A stretch of 64,000 bases of DNA from an uncultured Eubacteriales bacterium (GTDB lineage Bacteria; Bacillota; Clostridia; Oscillospirales; Acutalibacteraceae), in NCBI GenBank assembly GCA_900315285.1, contig OMYO01000006.1, positions 1 through 64,000 of the forward strand, written 5' to 3'. Position numbers and translations under genes: made by a program. Below are positions 1 through 10,596 of this stretch, piece after piece. The first letter of the stretch is position 1, and every line of letters begins with the position of its first letter. Below the pieces are notes generated by a model that saw only the letters and a list, made by a program, of their open reading frames with translations, was not told the origin of the DNA and did not search any database.

Positions 1-1
1 T

Positions 2-130
2 GAAATGAATAGTTTGCCAAGGAAGCAGCTTAACTACAGCACACCAGAGGAACTATTCGAGGAATTTTTAAACCAAATATATCAATCCGACCCAAAGATA
101 AAACTTAATTCGTATCAGTGTTCAAGTTGA
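2..130 (+). pseudogene. C-terminal remnant of an IS30-family transposase (runs off the left edge)
   Basis: The frame starting at base 2 is open to a TGA at 128-130. It encodes the typical end of an IS30 transposase, with NSLPRKQLNYSTPEELFEEF matching the family pattern of N..PRK.L.Y.TP.E.F. The rest lies outside the window, so it may be the end of an intact gene or a fragment. It differs clearly from the IS30 copy at 12.7 kb and is therefore another family member. The bases just after the stop (about 125-142) resemble an IS30 right end (GTTGAACTTGCAATTT compared with GTTGCACTTACATTG in the other copy), after which IS3 sequence begins. Confidence 0.7.
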
Positions 131-900
131 ACTTGCAATTTACCAAGAAAAGTATAATTGAAGAACGAAATAAAGAAATCACCCAGGAAATACAAACTAT
201 CTATCGGAAGAACTACGGCAGATATGGCGTAAGACGGGTATATGAAGAACTGCACAGTAAAGGCTATAACGTCAATCACAAACGCGTCCAGAGAATTATG
301 CATGAGGAAGGCTTGTTCGGGAAACGGCCAAAAGCAAAGTATCATTCTTACAAAGGAACAGTTGGTGAAACCGCAGAAAACATTATTAACGGAGATTTCA
401 CTGCAGATGCTCCACTTAAGAAATGGACAACAGATGTTTCTCAATTTAGCTTTTCCTGGGGAAAATGTTATTTGTCACCAATTCTGGATATGGCTACAAA
501 CGAAATAATTGCTTATGACCTTTCGCTGCATCCAAACTTGGAACAAGTTAAGCGAATGCTCAATCAAGCCTTTCAGAAATTCCCCAACGTATCCGGGTTA
601 ATACTTCATTCCGATCAGGGGTGGCAGTACCAACACAAATACTATAGAAGTAAACTGAAAGAGTTTGGTGTCATTCAATCAATGTCCCGAAAGGGAAATT
701 GCTATGACAATTGCATCATGGAAACATTCTTCGGCAGAATGAAGACAGAAATGTATTACGGAAGCCAGAAAGGATATAAGTCCTTTGAAGACTTTACGAA
801 AGCAGTAGATGAATATATTTATTACTACAACAATGAAAGGATTCAAAAGAAAACAAAATGGATGCCCCCTGTAAAATACAGGGAAGCATCCATGAATTAA
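118..900 (+). pseudogene. IS3-family (IS150-like) transposase OrfB, 5'-truncated
   Basis: The 260-residue frame holds the complete rve-type integrase core. The DDE residues are in TTDVSQFSF, ILHSDQGWQYQ and NCIMETFFGRMK, and it has the usual YYNNERIQKK tail. The HTH_21 part (YGRYGVRRVYEELHSKGYNV) is present. Full OrfB proteins normally have about 30 further N-terminal residues and are made by frameshifting from an upstream orfA, and both are missing here. The apparent GTG start at 118 lies inside the IS30 tail, so the element was probably cut by an IS30 insertion. Transposition by this copy alone is unlikely. Confidence 0.8.
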
Positions 901-938
901 GCCGCTTCAAAATCAATGTGTCCAGTTTATTGGGTACA
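131..938 (+). mobile_element. Truncated IS3-family insertion sequence with its right end retained
   Basis: Downstream of the OrfB stop at 900, the segment ending in CCAGTTTATTGGGTACA (922-938) has the look of an IS3/IS150-type right terminal repeat, which usually ends ...ACA. The left end and orfA are missing, being replaced by IS30 sequence. The exact right boundary is inferred from the terminal motif only; no target duplication can be checked. Confidence 0.55.
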
Positions 939-962
939 TATCAGAGTGCAGTCCCTTTTTAT

Positions 963-996
963 ATTACAAATAGTACAAAACATGTACTTATGTAAT
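963..996. promoter_or_regulatory. Imperfect dyad upstream of the cas operon
   Basis: ATTACAAATAGTAC (963-976) and GTACTTATGTAAT (984-996) are inverted copies with one unpaired base, separated by 7 bp. The dyad lies about 90 bp before cas3 in the only stretch (939-1086) that can hold the cas promoter. A TATTAT at 1035-1040 could be a -10 box, but I see no good -35. A repressor or activator site is plausible, and no regulator gene is adjacent. Confidence 0.35.
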
Positions 997-1086
997 TTAA
1001 AATTTTATGAGTATGTCCCATTATTAGGAAGACTTATTATACGATATCTGGTAGAATTGTCGTAGATTATTTCGATTGGAGAAAAT

Positions 1087-3858
1087 ATGGAAAATTTTAG
1101 CAGAGCATGCTTTTCTTTATGGGCAAAAAAAGAAGAAAAAGAGAGCCAGTTTTATTGGCTCCCATTACCGGTACATTTGGAAGATACTATGCATGTCTCC
1201 AAATGGCTTTGGATGAATTGGCTCAGTGAGAGCCAAAGAGAATTCTGCATTCGCTCAATCAGCGTACCGAATGCAGATGTTGCATCCAATCTCGCAGCTT
1301 TTCTCGGTGCTGTTCATGACATTGGAAAAGCAACCCCTGCCTTTCAAATTCAGAAAGGATACCAAAATTCTCCAGATTTGGATGGTTCTCTGCTGGAAAA
1401 ACTGGAACGGGCAGGCTTTCGAGGTATCTCTTCTTTTTCTCTTACTAACCGTGAGAAAACACATCACTCCATCGCGGGAGAATTTCTGCTGAAACAAGCA
1501 GGTGTGAAAAATGACATTAGTTCCATTGTCGGAGGCCATCATGGCAAGCCGATTGACAATGCTTCTGACATAGATGATCAGTCTGCATATATGGCGAACT
1601 ATTATCAGAGCGAAGACATCAGCACAGATATCTTTCATAAGTGGGAGCAGGTTCAGAGTGAAATTCTTCATTGGGCACTGAAAAAAACCGGGTTTGACAG
1701 TGTGGAAAATCTTCCTGAGCTCTCTCTGCCGGCTCAGGTCATTTATTCCGGATTATTAATTATGGCGGACTGGATTTCCAGCAATACCGATTATTTTCCA
1801 CTGCTTTCAATTGACGCATCTTCTATTTCTGAAAGTTTTTCTCGTTATCAAACTGGGGTCACTAAGTGGGGAAAGAATCTGCCGCTGCAAATACAAAGCT
1901 ATCCATCGGAAGATGTTTTATTCCAAACACGGTTCGGCTTCCAGCCGCGAGATTTTCAGCGAACGGTCTGCCATACGGTCAGTCAAATAAAAAAACCGGG
2001 CATTATGATTCTGGAAGCTCCTATGGGACTCGGGAAAACAGAGGCGGCTCTTGCAGCTGCAGAGGAAGTTGCAGCAAAAACAGGCAGCAGCGGACTGTTT
2101 TTTGGGCTTCCAACGCAGGCGACTTCGAATGGGATGTTTGGAAGAGTTAAGGAATGGCTGGAAAATCTTGCCGAAGAATATGGAATGAAACAGTCTTTGC
2201 AATTATGCCATGGGAAAGCGGCATTGAATAAAGAACTGAATCAGCTAAAAAAATCAACGCAGGACGTAAATATTGATGATGTATCCAATGGAAGCGTCTA
2301 TGTAAATGAATGGTTCTCAGGAAGGAAAAAGACTTCTCTGGATGATTGTGTAGTTGGAACAGTAGATGGTTTTCTGCTGACTGCACTGAAACAGAAACAT
2401 CTTGCGCTAAGGCATCTGGGATTCAGCAAAAAAGTTGTAATTATAGACGAAGTACATGCTTATGACACTTATATGCAGCAATACCTGGACGAGGCAATCC
2501 GATGGATGGGTGCCTATCAAACCCCTGTCATACTAGTATCGGCAACTTTGCCTCAGGAAAGGAGAAAGGCTCTAATTTCTGCATATTTAAAGGGAATGGG
2601 CGCAAAGCGGAATGAAATAAAGTTTCCAGATGCTCTATCTGGAAATAGTTATCCGTTAATTAGTTATTCGGACGGCAAAGAGGTGAAGGGACAGGTATCT
2701 TTTCAGCCAACGAAGAATAAAGTCATTTCGGTTGTGAAAATTAACGAAGAGGTTTTGCTGGAGAAGGTGGAAGAATGTCTGGAAGATGGCGGTGTTGCAG
2801 GAATTATTGTGAATACCGTTCGAAAGGCACAACACCTCGGAAAAATCTTCAAAGAACATTTTGGAGCAGAAATGACAGAGGTCCTGCATTCTGCGTATAT
2901 TGCGACAGATCGTGTTGAAAAAGAAAAAAATCTTATCAGCATGATTGGCAAACATGGGAACAGACCGGAGAAAAAAATCATCATTGGAACACAGGTTATG
3001 GAGCAGTCACTCGACATTGATTTTGACGTATTATTTACCGATCTCTGTCCAATAGATTTGCTGCTGCAGAGAATCGGAAGAATGCATCGACATGAGATAG
3101 AACGACCTGAAAAGCTAAAGGAACCATCTGTATATGTCATGGGAACCAGTGACCAGTTAGATCTTGAAAAAGGGTCGGTGCGGGTCTATGGAGAATACAT
3201 TTTAATTCGAACACAATATTTTCTTCCAGATAAAATACGAATCCCTTCTGACATTCCGGTTCTAATCAACGATGTATATGGAGACAAAGAGCCCGCATAT
3301 CAGGGAGAACTGCTAAATATCTATCAGAACAGCCGAAGTCAGATGGAAATCCAAAAGAAAAGCAAGGCCGATAAAGCATATACCTATCGAATAGAGAATC
3401 CTCGTAGTGCCATTCGGCCAGATAGAGAAAAGTATAATCTGATTGGCTGGCTGAAGTTCCCAGATGAATCGTTGAGTGATGAAATGGCATCTGCACAGGT
3501 CAGAGATATCCAGGAAACCATTGAGATTGTTGCTGTAAAAAAAATCGACAGTGGTTATGGGACTTTTCATGGAAATAAAGATATCTCTGGTGAGATTGAG
3601 GATGTCAGGATTGCAAAAGAGCTGGCCAAGCAGACTATCCGACTTCCCCATTTTGTGACAATGAAAGTGGGGGTTACAAAAACAATTGATTTTCTGGAGA
3701 AATACAATTTAAAATATTTGGCCATTTGGCAGGAACAACCATGGCTAAAAGGCGCTCTTGGAATTATTTTTGATGAAAACGGGAGCTTTGATTTATGTGG
3801 TGTCCATTTGAAATACGACATGGAGTTTGGACTGCGTGAGGTGAAAGATAATGGGTAA
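1087..3858 (+). CDS. cas3: CRISPR-associated helicase/nuclease Cas3 (type I-E)
   Basis: This 923-residue protein has an N-terminal HD nuclease domain followed by a superfamily 2 helicase. HD-domain signatures are AVHDIGKATPAF (H77, D78), THHSIAGEFL and GGHHGKP. The helicase has Walker A APMGLGKTEA near residue 312, the DEVH box at 454-457, SATLP (motif III), and QRIGRMHRH (motif VI). Cas3 is recruited by target-bound Cascade and unwinds and degrades the non-target strand from 3' to 5'. The ATG follows TTGGAGAAAAT. It is the first gene of the cas operon and overlaps cse1 by 8 bp. All key residues appear intact, so interference activity is plausible. Confidence 0.96.
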   Translation: MENFSRACFSLWAKKEEKESQFYWLPLPVHLEDTMHVSKWLWMNWLSESQREFCIRSISVPNADVASNLAAFLGAVHDIGKATPAFQIQKGYQNSPDLDGSLLEKLERAGFRGISSFSLTNREKTHHSIAGEFLLKQAGVKNDISSIVGGHHGKPIDNASDIDDQSAYMANYYQSEDISTDIFHKWEQVQSEILHWALKKTGFDSVENLPELSLPAQVIYSGLLIMADWISSNTDYFPLLSIDASSISESFSRYQTGVTKWGKNLPLQIQSYPSEDVLFQTRFGFQPRDFQRTVCHTVSQIKKPGIMILEAPMGLGKTEAALAAAEEVAAKTGSSGLFFGLPTQATSNGMFGRVKEWLENLAEEYGMKQSLQLCHGKAALNKELNQLKKSTQDVNIDDVSNGSVYVNEWFSGRKKTSLDDCVVGTVDGFLLTALKQKHLALRHLGFSKKVVIIDEVHAYDTYMQQYLDEAIRWMGAYQTPVILVSATLPQERRKALISAYLKGMGAKRNEIKFPDALSGNSYPLISYSDGKEVKGQVSFQPTKNKVISVVKINEEVLLEKVEECLEDGGVAGIIVNTVRKAQHLGKIFKEHFGAEMTEVLHSAYIATDRVEKEKNLISMIGKHGNRPEKKIIIGTQVMEQSLDIDFDVLFTDLCPIDLLLQRIGRMHRHEIERPEKLKEPSVYVMGTSDQLDLEKGSVRVYGEYILIRTQYFLPDKIRIPSDIPVLINDVYGDKEPAYQGELLNIYQNSRSQMEIQKKSKADKAYTYRIENPRSAIRPDREKYNLIGWLKFPDESLSDEMASAQVRDIQETIEIVAVKKIDSGYGTFHGNKDISGEIEDVRIAKELAKQTIRLPHFVTMKVGVTKTIDFLEKYNLKYLAIWQEQPWLKGALGIIFDENGSFDLCGVHLKYDMEFGLREVKDNG

Positions 3859-5602
3859 ATTTAATTTACTGGACGAACCGTGGATTTCCGTTCTTATAAA
3901 AGAGAGCGGAATGAAAAAAGAAGTATCTATGTTGGAATTTTTTCATAATGCGGACAGTTACCAGTCCTTTGCCGGAGAAATGGAAACGCAGAATTTCGCT
4001 GTAATGAGATTCCTTCTGGCCGTGGTACAAACTGTTTTTTCTCGGTTTGATTATCAGGGGAATGTGCTGCCTGGAATCCTTCTCGATGAAAGATGGTGTC
4101 AGACTGATCCAATTGATTCCGATGATATGGATGCTGTAGATGATTATTCGGATGCTGCTGAAGAATGCTGGGACCAGCTTTATTCTTCAGGAAAATTCCC
4201 GGACATTATCTTCGACTATCTGGAAAAGTGGAGAGACCGTTTTTATTTGTTTGATGAGGAACATCCATTTTTTCAGGTGAATGAAAAAGAAATGGCTGAG
4301 ATTATGGCGAACATTCCAAATAAGAGTCAGCCAACCACTATTTATGGAAAAAATTTAAATCGGACTATTTCAGAAAGTGAGAATAAGATTGCCTTGTTCT
4401 CTCCGATTGCAGCAATCGGAAATGCCAAGAGAAGTAAAAAAGACATTATGACAGCGGCAGAACTTGCTAGATGGCTCCTGACATTTCATGGATATGCAGG
4501 GCTTGCAGACAAAGTTTCACTGGTCAATAAAGAACAGAAGCCATCAAAAGGATGGCTGTTTGATCTCGGAGGACTGTATCTGCGTGGAAACACTGTATTT
4601 GAGACAATCATGATGAATTATATGCCGGTGCTACCTATTGAATTTGAACAATTTACCGGAAGAATTCAGAAACCCTGCTGGGAGTCAGATGGGAGTACAG
4701 TCATTCACCGAATTTGTTCCAACCGTAATATTGATAATCTTGCAGAATTATATACAAATTGGAGCAGAGCTGTATATATTAATCCTAAATCAGATCTGAC
4801 AGTACCAGTAAAAATAAATGTTGTAAAGATTCCAGAGATAGATCATTCAGAAAACTCGATTGAACCGATGACCATTTGGCGAAAAAACAAAACGGGACCA
4901 AATAAGAATCATTTTTCACTGAAAAAACATGAAGCGGAACAATCTTTGTGGAGATCGTTTGGAATTATTACGATTCGAAATTCAATTAATAAAGAGAATA
5001 AACAGCCGGGAATCATGGAACAATATCCAAGGCTGCAAAGAACAGCGGGAAGCAGATGGACGGACCTGGTTGGCGTTAGTATGAAGGATGATGGGAATGC
5101 AACATCATGGCTTCCGACAGATGAAATCACAGACAGTTTTCAGATAAATGACTTGCTAATTACAGATTCGAATCCGGATAGTTGGGTAATTCGAATTAAC
5201 GATGCAGTGGAATCTACCAAAGATGTTGTTTCAAATATTTTTAAACGTTATCTCAGAGGAATCTGTGAAATTAGAAATTTGAAAGTATCGAATCCAATGG
5301 ATCCAATTGCAGCCGGTTTTCTTTCAAGAGAAACTGCACAATTATACGCGATTATTGATCCGGAATTTAAAGAATGGCTTTCCTCAATTCGCCCAGATGA
5401 TTCGAAAGAAAAAGCCATAAAATCATGGTATCTCCAATTAAAAGATATTGTCCTGAAAAGAGGAAAAGAGTTATTTGAAAACAGTACTGCCAGAGATTTG
5501 ACTGGGGTCGAAACGGAAAGAGGAATTGAAAACATTGCAACAATATACTGGCAATTTGTAAATAATGTAAATCATGCACTTGGAAAGGGTGGAGATTCTT
5601 GA
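3851..5602 (+). CDS. casA: Cascade large subunit Cse1/Cas8e
   Basis: The 583-residue protein opens with GKFNLLDEPWISV, the hallmark N-terminus of Cse1 (CasA). In the type I-E Cascade complex it reads the PAM and recruits Cas3. It is somewhat longer than the E. coli protein (about 500 residues), which is within family range. The start overlaps the cas3 stop (ATGGGTAA) and the end overlaps cse2 by 4 bp (TTGA), so translation is probably coupled. The PAM-reading residues cannot be assigned by eye. Confidence 0.94.
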   Translation: MGKFNLLDEPWISVLIKESGMKKEVSMLEFFHNADSYQSFAGEMETQNFAVMRFLLAVVQTVFSRFDYQGNVLPGILLDERWCQTDPIDSDDMDAVDDYSDAAEECWDQLYSSGKFPDIIFDYLEKWRDRFYLFDEEHPFFQVNEKEMAEIMANIPNKSQPTTIYGKNLNRTISESENKIALFSPIAAIGNAKRSKKDIMTAAELARWLLTFHGYAGLADKVSLVNKEQKPSKGWLFDLGGLYLRGNTVFETIMMNYMPVLPIEFEQFTGRIQKPCWESDGSTVIHRICSNRNIDNLAELYTNWSRAVYINPKSDLTVPVKINVVKIPEIDHSENSIEPMTIWRKNKTGPNKNHFSLKKHEAEQSLWRSFGIITIRNSINKENKQPGIMEQYPRLQRTAGSRWTDLVGVSMKDDGNATSWLPTDEITDSFQINDLLITDSNPDSWVIRINDAVESTKDVVSNIFKRYLRGICEIRNLKVSNPMDPIAAGFLSRETAQLYAIIDPEFKEWLSSIRPDDSKEKAIKSWYLQLKDIVLKRGKELFENSTARDLTGVETERGIENIATIYWQFVNNVNHALGKGGDS

Positions 5603-6219
5603 ATAATGCAGCAAATAAATCGACTATTGATGGAACAATGAGGTCAATATTGAGTTTTTTTAACAGTCCGCAAGAACAAAAAAATCTTGCTGGAGATTTA
5701 GCAGCATTGCGAAATTCAATAGGAAAAGGTGAGGAAGCCGCTGAGGTTTGGCCAATTCTGTTCCCGCATATTCCTTCGGAATTTTTGGGAAATGGTGCAC
5801 TATCTTATGAAGAAAAAGCACTGTTAGTTTCATTACAGATTTATGCAATTGGACAGCAAGGTTCCAAAAAAATAATGAACGATAATAGTTCTAATATTGG
5901 AAGTTCACTGCGTGCTATTAGAAATGAGAATTCGACCGCTATGGACAGACGCTTCAATACGATGCTCACAGCTTCAACCTTTGAAGAGTTTGTATATTAC
6001 TTAAGACAGATATGCAGACTTGGAAAGTCGAAAGCTCAATTTTCTGTGAATTTTCCTGCTCTTGCGAAGGATTTATATTGGTACCAAAATGGCAGTGCAA
6101 AAAGGATTTGCTTGGAATGGGCACGAGAATACTATCGGCCCAAAATAAAAAATAGTAGTAATGAAACGGAAGCATCCGTAACCAAAGAAGAAAGTATTTC
6201 TAAGGAGGAAATAAAATGA
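5599..6219 (+). CDS. casB: Cascade small subunit Cse2/Cas11
   Basis: The 206-residue protein is mostly helical. It has the Cse2 patterns RRFNTMLTASTFEEFVYYLR and QFSVNFPALAKDLYWYQ, followed by a charged tail rich in Glu, Ser and Lys. Two Cse2 copies normally line the belly of Cascade and stabilise the crRNA and the R-loop. The chosen start is TTG at 5599, with GGTGGAG four bases upstream and overlapping the cse1 stop; the next in-frame ATG (5638) would remove 13 residues and lacks a good site. The end overlaps cas7 by ATGA. Confidence 0.92.
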   Translation: MNNAANKSTIDGTMRSILSFFNSPQEQKNLAGDLAALRNSIGKGEEAAEVWPILFPHIPSEFLGNGALSYEEKALLVSLQIYAIGQQGSKKIMNDNSSNIGSSLRAIRNENSTAMDRRFNTMLTASTFEEFVYYLRQICRLGKSKAQFSVNFPALAKDLYWYQNGSAKRICLEWAREYYRPKIKNSSNETEASVTKEESISKEEIK

Positions 6220-7283
6220 CAGAAAATCGCTTTTACCTTGACGTTCATGCAATTCAGACCCTTCCGCCATCCAATGTAAACAGAGATGATACAGGGAGTC
6301 CTAAAACAGCAGTTTATGGTGGAGTGAGACGTGCGAGAGTAAGTTCACAGTCATGGAAAAGGGCAATGAGGCAATATTTCCTTGACGAATCTGCAGAAGA
6401 TCTGGGCATTAGAAGTACAAATGTAATAAAGTATGTAGCAGATAGAATTATTGCTATTGATTCTTCTATTACAGAAGAAAAAGCGATGGAATTAGCTGAA
6501 AAAATTTTTCATGATGCAGGAATAAAAACGAAAGATCAAAAAACAAAAGCATTTTTTTTCCTGGGAAGACAGCAGGCTGACCTTTTAGCAGAAGCAGCCA
6601 TTAAGGGCGAGACCGATAAAAAATTATTAAAACAGATTTTTAATGATAATCCGGCAGTCGATATTGCTCTCTTTGGAAGAATGGTTGCAGATGATCCTTC
6701 GTTAAATGAAGATGCCTCATCACAGGTAGCACATGCAATTTCAACACATGAGGTACAAACGGAATTTGATTTCTATACCGCAGTTGACGATTTAGCTCCG
6801 GAAGATAATGCGGGAGCAGGCATGCTAGGAACAATTGAGTACAACTCGTCAACGTTATATCGTTATGCAAACGTAGCTGTACACGAATTGACGAGACAAT
6901 TGGGAAACGTAAAGCAGGCAATTGATACTTCCAAACTGTTCATTCAGGCTTTTGCAAATTCCATGCCCACTGGTAAATCCAATACGTTTGCGAATCAGAC
7001 ACTTCCACATTTGTTGATGATTAACATTCGGCAGGACAGACCAGTGAATTTGGTAACGGCATATGAAAAGCCTGTCAATTCACGTAAAGGCAATGTAGTG
7101 CCATCTATCAACCTGCTGTTTCAGGAAGCAAAACGTACGGAAAAATTTGTTCAACCGCCGATTAAAACATTCTATGTCGTAAATGAAGAGGAAGGCATTG
7201 TAAAACCGGAGTGGGCAACAGAAGAAAGCACGATGGCAGACTTATTAAATGATTTTGAAAAGACGGCAGAAGATCTTTTATAA
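6216..7283 (+). CDS. casC: Cascade backbone subunit Cas7e (Cse4/CasC)
   Basis: The 355-residue protein has the Cas7e signatures FYLDVHAIQTLPPSNVNRDD near the start, GGVRRARVSSQSWKRAMR at about residues 36-53, and SMPTGKSNTFANQTLPHLL. Six copies normally form the crRNA-binding helical backbone of Cascade. It is preceded by a strong AAGGAGG site, and its ATG overlaps the cse2 stop, so it is probably the most highly translated cas gene, in line with the 6:1 stoichiometry known for the complex. Length matches the family. Confidence 0.95.
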   Translation: MTENRFYLDVHAIQTLPPSNVNRDDTGSPKTAVYGGVRRARVSSQSWKRAMRQYFLDESAEDLGIRSTNVIKYVADRIIAIDSSITEEKAMELAEKIFHDAGIKTKDQKTKAFFFLGRQQADLLAEAAIKGETDKKLLKQIFNDNPAVDIALFGRMVADDPSLNEDASSQVAHAISTHEVQTEFDFYTAVDDLAPEDNAGAGMLGTIEYNSSTLYRYANVAVHELTRQLGNVKQAIDTSKLFIQAFANSMPTGKSNTFANQTLPHLLMINIRQDRPVNLVTAYEKPVNSRKGNVVPSINLLFQEAKRTEKFVQPPIKTFYVVNEEEGIVKPEWATEESTMADLLNDFEKTAEDLL

Positions 7284-7289
7284 AGGCAG

Positions 7290-8006
7290 GTGGTCAATTT
7301 GAAAACTGTTTTATTGAAGTTTTCAGGTCCATTGCAGTCTTGGGGAACCAATTCACATTTTGAAACACGTCATACAGATACGCATCCATCTAAAAGCGGT
7401 GTAATTGGAATGATTGCAGCCGGATTAGGGTATCAGCGTGAAGATGATAAAAAAATAAATAGATTAAACAGTATGAACTTTGCAGTTCGCATTGATCAAA
7501 CTGGAACTATACTGAGAGATTATCATACGGCACATAAATATAAAGAGAGTGGAAATATAGACAGAACCTATGTAACCAATCGATATTATTTACAGGATGC
7601 CGTTTTTGTTGTTGCTCTTAGCAGTGAAGATGTGGGGCTGATAAATGACATCATATCTGCAGTGAAAAAGCCATATTTTCCAATCTATTTGGGCCGCAGA
7701 TCATTGCCGCCAACAGCAGATCTCTACCTGGGAACTGTTGATACAGATGCAATTTCAGCATTAAAAGATTACCCCTGGCAGGCTTCGGAGTGGTATCAGA
7801 AAACTGGTAATAAGCGTCTGCAAATTTTTGCAGACGCATCGTTAATCGAAAGCGGAAGTAATCGTATCCGAAATGATGAACCTCTTTCTTTTTCTCAAAA
7901 GAAAGGCAGAAAATTTAGTCCAAGGAGAGAAACAAGCATTTTTATAAATGCAGTTGTTTCAAGAGACCTGGAAGAACACGATGCTTTTGGGGCAATAAGG
8001 GAGTAA
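7290..8006 (+). CDS. casD: Cascade subunit Cas5e (CasD)
   Basis: The 238-residue protein has the Cas5e N-terminus (VLLKFSGPLQSWGTNSHF) and the loop KSGVIGMIAAGLGYQRED. Cas5e caps the 5' handle of the crRNA and contacts Cse1 and Cas7. The start is uncertain: GTG at 7290 gives MVNLKTV, but the best ribosome site (AGGTGG, 7288-7293) is spaced correctly for TTG at 7299, giving MKTVLLKF, which is closer to the family N-terminus. The coordinates given use the longer form. Confidence 0.93.
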   Translation: MVNLKTVLLKFSGPLQSWGTNSHFETRHTDTHPSKSGVIGMIAAGLGYQREDDKKINRLNSMNFAVRIDQTGTILRDYHTAHKYKESGNIDRTYVTNRYYLQDAVFVVALSSEDVGLINDIISAVKKPYFPIYLGRRSLPPTADLYLGTVDTDAISALKDYPWQASEWYQKTGNKRLQIFADASLIESGSNRIRNDEPLSFSQKKGRKFSPRRETSIFINAVVSRDLEEHDAFGAIRE

Positions 8007-8010
8007 TGAT

Positions 8011-9594
<1,584 letters not shown>

Positions 9595-9595
<1 letters not shown>

Positions 9596-10509
9596 TGCCT
9601 TTTACAGTAATTGTTTTAAAAAAAGTACCCAATTCTCTTCGTGGAGATCTCACAAGATGGATGCAGGAAATTGCAACAGGTGTATATATTGGCAGCTTTA
9701 ATTCCAGAGTAAGGAATTATCTATGGAACCGTGTTACAGACACGGTTGGGCAAGGTGAAGCAAGCATTTGTTTTTCATGTAGGAATGAAATTGGATATTC
9801 ATTTTGTACATTTAATACAGAACGGCAAGTAATTGATTACGATGGGATACCTCTAGTTTTGATACCTGCAGAAGATACAAGTGAAAATGATATGAATCTG
9901 AAATCACCAGGCTTCAGTAATGCAAGCAAATTACATCAAGCTGCTCGAAGAAAGAGGGCTGCGCCGCCAGATTCTAAAAATAAGATAAAAGATGAAACGC
10001 CGGAACCTCATGATCAAACGGAGTTGGTTTTTCTCGATATAGAGACTACGGGACTGGACATTGAAAAGGATCAAATTATTGAAATTGGAGCTGTAAAAGT
10101 TTCAAATGGAGAAGAATTTGAATTTCACAGATTGATTGAGGCTGGCATTCATATACCAGAAGTGGTGTATAAACTTACCGGTATTTCTGACGAGATGCTT
10201 AAAGGCAAAACGAAATTGGAAGAAGGTATTCGAGACTTTTTTACTTTTATTCAAGGTGCAACTTTAGTAGGATACAATATTTCATTTGATATAAAATTTA
10301 TTAATAGAGAACTGCAGAAATATTCATTAGAACCTATACACAATCAAACAATGGACTTAATGCTAGCAGCAAAAAGGAAAAATAGTTTCCAAACGAATTA
10401 CAAGTTTGAAACCACTTTAAAAGAGTATGGGATTAATGAAATCGTTTGTCATAGAGCTCTGAAAGATGCGAGGTTAATGTATGTGCTTTACTCAAAAATG
10501 AATTTGTGA
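9595..10509 (+). CDS. cas2: Cas2 fused to a DnaQ-like DEDDh 3'-5' exonuclease
   Basis: This 304-residue fusion has a Cas2e domain (about 1-95, MPFTVIVLKKVPNSLRGDLT with EIATGVYIG), a polar linker (about 100-140, rich in Lys, Ser and Pro), and a DEDDh exonuclease (143-304). The exonuclease residues are all visible: D148 and E150 in FLDIETTG, D232 in GYNISFDIKF, and H286 with D291 in CHRALKDA. Such fusions are known in some type I-E systems, where the DnaQ part trims prespacer 3' ends to the right length and removes the PAM at the right time. It overlaps cas1 by one base and is directly followed by the leader. Confidence 0.95.
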
Positions 10510-10596
10510 TACCAATACAAATGTTACAGTTTTGAAAAGTGAATAAAAACAGGATCGAGCAGGTAAAAAATAGCGTAGTTATTGGGATCTTTTACT
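10510..10596 (+). promoter_or_regulatory. CRISPR leader
   Basis: The 87 bases between the cas2 stop and the first repeat are AT-rich and gene-free. They contain TTGAAAAGTGAATAAAAACAGG-like runs and end in TTTACT at the first repeat. New spacers should be added at this side. I cannot identify a confident promoter for the array here; a TAAAAA at 10564-10569 lacks a matching -35 box. Confidence 0.75.
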
